Source: Polysphondylium violaceum (taxonomy: Eukaryota; Evosea; Eumycetozoa; Dictyosteliales; Dictyosteliaceae). From it: a stretch of DNA of 64,000 nt. The first letter of the stretch is position 1, and each line of letters begins with the position of its first letter. Below the pieces are notes generated by a model. It was not told where the DNA came from. It did not search any database and saw only the letters and a list, made by a program, of their open reading frames with translations. The stretch lies in the NCBI GenBank assembly GCA_000277445.1, contig AJWJ01000024.1, positions 1-64,000 of the forward strand. Direction: 5' to 3'. The position numbers were made by a program, and so were the translations under genes. This document shows, one piece after another, positions 57,493 through 64,000 of the stretch.

Positions 57493-58747
57493 TTTTTTTA
57501 ATAAAATGGTATGTGTGATTGGAATTTAAACGATTGATACAATGAATATTAATTACAAAATAAATAAATAAATAAATAAATAAGTTGTTGTTTTTTTTTT
57601 TTGGTTGGTTTTTTCTGATTCAATTCGAGAAATTTGTTAATAATCCATCAAAAATTAAAACCTATTTAAATATTAATATTAATAACAATTTCGTCGGTAA
57701 AAATCAAACACATGCTATTATAGTGATGATGATGATGTGAAATTACTTTTTAGTAAAATTAGGCGTTGGAGGTTGTTAAATTAAATTTGGTGGTTTTTGT
57801 TGTTATAATTGTTGTTATTGTTGTTCTTGTTATTGCTGTTGGTTGTTATTATTACTTGTTGAGTTGAGAAAAAGAAAGTGGTAGTGTGTGGGTAAACTGT
57901 AGTTGATCCTTTACCCAAAAATAAAAATAAAAATTTTACGGGGATGGATTTAAATAAAACAATAATATTGATGGATAATAATACACTTTATACAGAGGAT
58001 ATAAATAATTAATACAAGCAATACATACACACACACAAGATAGAAAAGACAATCAATAAATAGGTAAAACAAATTACTGTTGAGTGTTTTTTTTTACTTT
58101 GTGATATCGCCCCTTCCTTTTGTTTAAGAGAAAGGAATATAGATATTTCCTGGAGTGTATGAAATAAAAACTAAAACTATATTACACAAATCTAGCTAGA
58201 GCTAGTGTATTATTGATCTTTTTGAAAAATGTGAATGTGTATGTGTGTGTGTGTGTGTGTGTGATGGATGAATATGAAGTGTTTTTGGATGTATTGATTT
58301 GTGTATAAAAGAGTGGATTCATTTTTTATTATAAAGTTGAATTCAATATGGTAGCGTTGTTGTGGATCCAGGAATTCAAATAATTTTTTTTTGATTTTTT
58401 TTTTTTGTTTTTTATTGATTGTGTGAGGATTTCAAATAAAACTTAATCCCATTTTTAGTTTTTTTTTTTTTTTTTTGCTGTGGTTCGCAAAAATTATAAT
58501 GGGATTAATCGGGGGTGCCATTCTCTGTACATTTATCTAAATGTAAAAGTGTAAATTTCCCACTCACCCTAGGCTAATGTTAAACACTCTAGTATAAGCT
58601 CACAAAAAATAACTTGTGCCACATGGACTTCCTAAGAAACAACATTATTTCCAAATATGAGCTAACAAATAAATTAATATATAAAGAGATACAGTTAAAA
58701 AAAATGAGCACACACTCACACACATATGTCTAATTATGGATAAAATT
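57493..58747. promoter_or_regulatory. Intergenic 1.3 kb upstream of the RRM gene
   Basis: AT-rich; (AAAT)n at 57559-57583, (TTG)n at 57795-57850, a (GT)n microsatellite of about 11 units at 58242-58263, and T runs near 58390 and 58460. Promoter of the RRM gene on the left and 3' flank of RRS1 on the right. No ORF has coding character. Confidence 0.5.
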
Positions 58748-59797
58748 TTATTTTGATTTTGATTTTTTATTTGGACCACCTTTGGAGAAAGAACCAGATC
58801 TCTTTTTAATATAGTTTTGCTTTTCTTCTGCTTTGACGTGTTGTCTGACGGCTTTGTCGACATTGAGGACATTTTCTTTCTTAAACATACGATCAACCAA
58901 TTTGGTGGCGTTTTCAGACTCTTGAGAGACATCACCAGCACCCAAACCAGCGAGTTTCTTTTTGCCTCTCTTGGGAAGAGCCTTTTCATTCTCTACCTGT
59001 TTGTCAAACTTACCCAAACTGGCGGTGGCAAGCTTGGCAACGTCAAAAGTGTGGTCCAAATCAGACTTGAGTTGGGCACGTTTGTCTTTACTGAAATCCA
59101 ATGACTTGCCAACACTGCCCATTTGTCTCATGGAGGACTCGTCAAAGTTTCTTTGCTCTCTTTGCTTTTGTTTAGAGAGTTTGTCATTCTTTTCGTCAAT
59201 CATCTTTTGGAATGGATCGTCACCTACCTTGTCGGTGGGCTTGGCGTTCATCTCCCAAACTGCAGTCTCATCATTTGCACGCTTATATCCATAAGTTGGA
59301 CGAAACTCTTCTTCTTTTTTGTCCCATTCCATTCTGGACTTCTTCTTCTTTTTAATACCTTTAATTTCTGCAAATGCTTCCCATCTAGTCTTAGGTTTAG
59401 ACTCTGGTAATGCTCTTTCTCTTGGAATTGGTGTTGTACATTTTGGTAACAAAGCCAATGTACCTTCATCAATAGTTTTAAGTGGTAATTGAAATAATCT
59501 TGATACTAAAAGTTGTACATTTTCTGTTGCTAAATTATCTATATATTCTTTTGCATTTGCTCTATTTTTATAATAGTAGTAGTTGTAATTTGTGTCAGTA
59601 TATACATGGATAGATGTGAGTGTATTCCGAGCAACAGCATTAACTACATACTTGTATGATACTATATTAATGGAAGAGTGATCAAAGGCACAAAGGTTAC
59701 CTAAATCGTAGATCAAGGTATCACTTTTATCAACAAGATGGCCAGCATTGGCAAACTTGTTATTATCTAAAATATCACTAGCATTAACAACTGTCAT
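58748..59797 (-). CDS. rrs1: Ribosome biogenesis factor RRS1
   Basis: RRS1 with RPF2 recruits 5S RNP to the 60S precursor in the nucleolus. Seen: [68 protein letters not shown] and a Lys-rich nuclear tail (GPNKKSKSK). The frame is open from 59797 to the stop, but a GTATGT..AATAG segment of exactly 90 nt (59651-59562) interrupts the conserved N-terminal region. It encodes [20 protein letters not shown], which is unlike the family. Removing it gives exons 59797-59652 and 59561-58748, and 319 residues. I infer this is a real in-frame intron. The gene is divergent from napA, about 950 bp away. Confidence 0.92.
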   Translation of the reverse strand: MTVVNASDILDNNKFANAGHLVDKSDTLIYDLGNLCAFDHSSINIVSYKYVVNAVARNTLTSIHVYTDTNYNYYYYKNRANAKEYIDNLATENVQLLVSRLFQLPLKTIDEGTLALLPKCTTPIPRERALPESKPKTRWEAFAEIKGIKKKKKSRMEWDKKEEEFRPTYGYKRANDETAVWEMNAKPTDKVGDDPFQKMIDEKNDKLSKQKQREQRNFDESSMRQMGSVGKSLDFSKDKRAQLKSDLDHTFDVAKLATASLGKFDKQVENEKALPKRGKKKLAGLGAGDVSQESENATKLVDRMFKKENVLNVDKAVRQHVKAEEKQNYIKKRSGSFSKGGPNKKSKSK

Positions 59798-60747
59798 TGT
59801 GTATCTGTTAGTGGTTTATATATATATTGGTCTATCTAGTAAGTAAAAAAAAAAAAAGAAAAAAAACGATGAAAAAAATTAGGTGCGAAAAAAAACGAAA
59901 GGAAATAATTTTGTTTTTTTAATTTTTATTATTTTTATATTTATTTTTTTCGCGTACGATTAGTGTGATTGAGTGCTTATGGTGGTGGGTGATGTTGATC
60001 AACATCATATCCGTTGTTATGATATTGCATGTCAGACAATTATGGTCATATATTCTTCTCTGTTTATCATGATGTGGCCCAACCCGAGGTACTATCAATG
60101 TTGATTGAGTTGCCTTTATGTAAATTTACATTGTTGTAATCTAATATTGATGTCACATGATAATAAACATTATAATGTGTGAAACACCGATATTATATTC
60201 CTATTTCTCTGGCAATGATGCAGACATATTCAATATTCATGAATACCTACAGATATGAAGGAAAGAAATGAATCGAGATGGGGGGTTTTTTATTTTTTAT
60301 CAATTTTTTTTTTATAAAAATCAAAAATTTTTTTTTTAATTTTTTTTTCAAAAAATCTATCTTGCACTCACACTACACATCAAAGCTTTGATTTTCTTTA
60401 ATACATTATCTCATCACCACTATATTTTATTTTTTCAAACATCACAGGGACCACCACAGTTAATTCTCATTCTCCTTCTTGTTTGTGTATTTGTTGTTGC
60501 GTTGTTGTTGTGTTTACATGTATATTAATTAAACTATAGTTTATTATTGGATCATCGGATAATAAATAAAACAATCAAACAAACAGACAGACAGACAGCA
60601 CAATACATCCCGCGCCACATCACTAGTTTACATCGCAGCGGCAATTATTAAAATATACCAACCACCACCACCACGAATCAACATTGTAATATTACCCAAC
60701 ACCACCACCACCACCACTAACATACATATACATATAAATAATCAATA
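59798..60747. promoter_or_regulatory. Divergent promoter region rrs1/napA
   Basis: T-rich DNA near each gene. A moderately GC-containing middle (59960-60260) has GTTGATCAAC (10-bp palindrome at 59994-60003) but no ORF. Near napA it is CACCACCACC-rich (60660-60715). It probably serves both genes. Confidence 0.5.
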
Positions 60748-63700
60748 ATGGCTCATATGAAAATACCAGAAAAGTTTGCAATTGTATTAGAGAATGGTGA
60801 ACAATTGTTAAATAGAGTTTACATCACCAAATCGTTGTTTGCCAATGCAAAGGTGAAGCCTACATTTATCATTGATGAAAAGATATCAAAGATCATAAAG
60901 AATTTAATCTCTAAATACCCAGATTTACCAGACAACAACGACAAGAGCATTCAAGGATTCGATATCATTACATCGAGATCAAAACAACACATTGAGGAAT
61001 TGGAAACCCACTATGAAACACTTGTCGACGCATTTGATTGGAAAGAGGCTGCCTTTGCCTTTCTCCAAGAGGTCAGCAGCAGTCTTGTCGGTGTCAACTT
61101 TTCCAGCAACATTCAATTGTGCAGCAAGTTTTTGGATTTGATTGTCATGTACGGTAAGATCAACTACATGGTCAGTTTGATTGGCGACCGTCGTATCATC
61201 ACTGCCGTCTATGCCAAACTCTTTCACCACACCCGTTCTGCCTCAGAACCCACATACGCCAAGATGGCTCGTTGGATCAATGAGTTTGAGAACCCAGTGA
61301 AAAAGATCCAAGAAGAGTTTCGTGTGCTCAACGACACCATTGGCACCGCCCTCAGCTCGTTCGAGTCGACCTATGCCAAGCGTAGAGTGATCACCCAGCT
61401 CAGAAAAGACGGCGCACTCAATCTTATTCTCAAACCCGAAGACATTGCCCGTCCCGTTCAAGATCAATACCGTATCGAGCTCGCCTACGCCAGTCGTATC
61501 TACCAGTGGATCTTGTATGGCTACCTCTTTGCCCCAGGCACTCTCAACACACCATCCTCTATCGAATTGGTCCGTTTCACCCTCGCCGAAGGTTTCAGTT
61601 TGCCCGTATTCAAAGACATTGTGTTTCCAATTCACAACGAGTTCAACACCCTGTTCAAGACCTACAAGAGCAAGACTATCAATCTCCAAAAACAAAAAAA
61701 ACTCATCAAAGACTCTGCCCAAGCCTCAACCCAAGAGGCCCCAAGAAAACACGCAGAACGTCGTGTATATATCAGACAAGAATTGGAGGCCATGTGGAAT
61801 CTTTTCAGAGACAAACCATGTCTTTTGGCTCCCAAGATCAACGTCCTCTTGGCTGCCCTCTCCTTGGCCAAAGAAGAAATCTTTTGGTACTTCCGTCACA
61901 CAGACGTTATTCCACCTGAAAAGGTCAAGAAGTTTTACAACAAACAAAACGATATCAAAGAAAAGAGAATCTCTTCTCTCTTGTATCTCATTGATCATTT
62001 GGTAAATTTAGTTCACACTCACAAGAAAAGTAAGTACATTGTTGTTGTTGTTGTTGATAGATATCTAGTAACAGGTAGATTGATTTACTAACAAACAACT
62101 CTACTATTAGTGATTCAAAATTATTATCTTGAATACATTGCTGGAGCAGATATATTGGGATTGAATAAAGTGATTACACCACATATATTACAAATTGCAG
62201 GACCCATTGTATCGGCAACATTGAATACCATTACAAGTGAATTAAAGAATCTTAATCCAGGTCAAACCGATTATCAATTTGACAATCTTAGAGCCAATTG
62301 GTTGAGATTGGGATACTTGTTGGCTTCATCTTCATGCTCATTAAAAGAGAGTGAAAGTAAACAAATTACCAGTAGATTAAACTTGATTTACATTCACAGC
62401 AAAAACGTTGATTCCCTCAACCAATTACTCGACGAGTATGGTAATCTCACTCAATTGTGGTATCACAGAGAACCCTTGTTGAATGTGTTTGACAGCTCGA
62501 TCATGGAGGGTGCCGATCAACCAACCCACTGTATGATCTTTTTGAAACTTTTGGCACAATTCCCCAGCGTTGTCACTCAATATAATCCCGAGGAAAAGGA
62601 ATTGGTTGGCAAAGAGTGTGTCGATTTGGCCAACAGCTGTTTGACAAAGATCACCAATCGTATCGTACAAATTCTCTCTAGCACCGTTGTCAGCACCTTC
62701 CTCAGCAACGACGCCCAATTGGCCGATGTCAATGCCGCTTTCCCACTCCTCCAAAAACGTAAGGACTGGAAGCCACCCAAAGACTTTGTCCCCCCCGTCG
62801 AGCCCGGCACAGAAACACAGTTTCGTAATCGTGTAAATTTAGAGCAACTCCGTGCCTATGAAAAGAATGCTTTCCAATTGTGCACAGCCCTCAACGAATT
62901 GATGGACATTGTCATTTTTGATCACGTGTTTGTGCCCAGAGAGTTCCTCCGTGAAAAGCTCGGTCAGTCACTCAAACAATTTATGCGTCAAGCCATCCTC
63001 CCACCACAACAACCCAACAGCAGCACCAACATCGACACCACCATCACTCGTCCCTCTGTTTTCGAGTCTCAATTGTGCGTCTTCCTTGGCGTCATGACCC
63101 TCGTCGAAAACTATCTCGACATTGACGTTGGTGACTTGATTCGTGAGACCCTTCTCAACGAGTTCTACGCCAAGGCCTTGGGCAAAGGCTGCCGTATCGA
63201 TTGGTTCCCAGAGGGTGAAATTGAATTCAACGACGTCACTCTTCACTCAATCTCCAACTTTTACGTCGACATGGTCACCAAAAAACTCTCTACTCCCGGT
63301 GTTGTATATTCTTCTGTAAAATTAGGTTTCCTCTCCAAGGCCGGCATTCCATTCAGAGCCGAAGACCACGCCGATCTCACCGAAATGCGTGCACTCTGCA
63401 ATTTGGTCGGTCCATACGGTATCAAGATCATTGAGCGTGAACTCCTCAGATTTGTCCTCACCACCACCACATCAATGAAAGAGATTCTCTCTGTCAACGC
63501 TGCCAATCTCGAAGAATTTGCCTCCAACTTTTACAAGCCAAAGGCTGTCGAGCTCCTCAAGAAATTCAAAATCACCGATCTCGACGCCATTGTCAACAAG
63601 AGTATCTCTATTGGTAATGCACTCTACTTGAGATCCATGATGAGAGATGCCATGAGCTCTGTCATTTCCGACAATCTTCCATATATCCATTCGTCCATTG

Positions 63701-64000
63701 AAAACGCCTTTAACCAATACAACAGAAACACATTTATGTTTCCAGAGTTTTTGGGCGTCGACACATTGGCACTCGACTGTGGTCTCGACGTTGGCGTCGC
63801 TGATCAATATCTCAAAGTCATTCTCAGAAAGGTATCCAACGACGCCGACAAGAGAATATGGGAGCTCTTGCCCGTCATGTTTTCTCTCACCTTTTACTCT
63901 ACACTCTGGAAAGAAGCACAATTCAAGGCACCCATCGACGGTCACTCTAACGACGTTCATGTCCTCTCCAAGACTATTATCGATTTGTTGATTGCCTTTG
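60748..64000 (+). CDS. napA: Nap1 (NCKAP1), SCAR/WAVE complex subunit; runs off the window
   Basis: Exon 1 is 60748-62029 and exon 2 begins at 62111; 1057 codons are present and the 3' end is outside the window. Family proteins are about 1130-1170 residues, so roughly 90-95 percent is present. It reads MAHMKIPEKFAIVLENGEQL at the start, then long helices such as IYQWILYGYLFAPG, WYFRHTDVIPP, NLRANWLRLGYLLAS and ATLNTITSELKNLNPGQ. These match Nap1, which with PIR121, Abi, Brk1 and SCAR controls Arp2/3-driven actin at the leading edge. Codon use is C-ending and higher in GC than its neighbours, fitting abundant expression. Direct coding evidence is strong over the whole length. Confidence 0.95.

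Noticed and set aside
1-64000. Mobile elements, CRISPR arrays, rRNA genes
   Set aside because: No transposase, reverse transcriptase or long terminal repeats were recognised by eye, and no rRNA-like sequence; the only tandem arrays are simple repeats and the FNIP genes.

Overview
The window is nuclear DNA from a dictyostelid social amoeba. The base composition is strongly AT-rich. Genes are compact, with short AT-rich GT..AG introns, A-rich start contexts (AAAATG), and Asn, Gln, Thr and Ser homopolymers in the proteins. Gene content agrees: FNIP-repeat proteins, a Kif9-type kinesin, a G-gamma subunit ending in CSVL, Nap1 and H2A.Z with a long N-terminal tail. Many genes use C-ending codons, so I favour a species outside the extremely AT-rich D. 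discoideum/D. purpureum group, but I cannot name it.

Layout. 0-8.4 kb: mostly non-coding DNA with a 54-residue Cys-rich ORF, then ribokinase, a secreted Cys-rich surface protein and PEX19 (all minus), a 74-residue Ser/Ala-rich protein, and a probable complex I B15-like subunit. 8.5-19.5 kb: an unrecognised helical protein, an SLC35F-type transporter, and a head-to-tail array of three intact FNIP-repeat genes followed by a decayed fourth copy. 19.5-31 kb: a Munc13-like C2/MUN protein, a sugar transporter, an HTTM (gamma-carboxylase-like) membrane protein, and a GGAI-repeat/EGF surface protein. 31.5-43.7 kb: eIF3m, H2A.Z, NKAP, a tail-anchored protein, PIG-H, a cupredoxin surface protein, a SPOUT1-type RNA methyltransferase, and a small TALE-like homeodomain protein. 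A gene-poor stretch of about 4.5 kb follows. 48-64 kb: a PHO80-like cyclin, a kinesin with a C-terminal membrane anchor (kif9), gpgA, a three-RRM CELF/ELAV-like protein, RRS1, and Nap1 (napA), which runs off the right edge.

The genes do not form one pathway. They are a normal mix of housekeeping genes (eIF3m, H2A.Z, RRS1, PEX19, PIG-H), signalling and cytoskeleton genes (gpgA, napA, kif9, Munc13-like) and fast-evolving surface or FNIP families. I found no convincing tRNA, CRISPR array, or intact mobile element. The most interesting items are the homeodomain gene whose first intron is a 7-bp minisatellite open in all frames, the membrane-anchored kinesin, the FNIP array with its truncated relic, and frame or phase breaks at poly-A runs in NKAP and the SPOUT gene that look like assembly errors.

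Splice sites were read by eye from GT/AG and reading-frame phase. Family calls are from recognised motifs, not searches.
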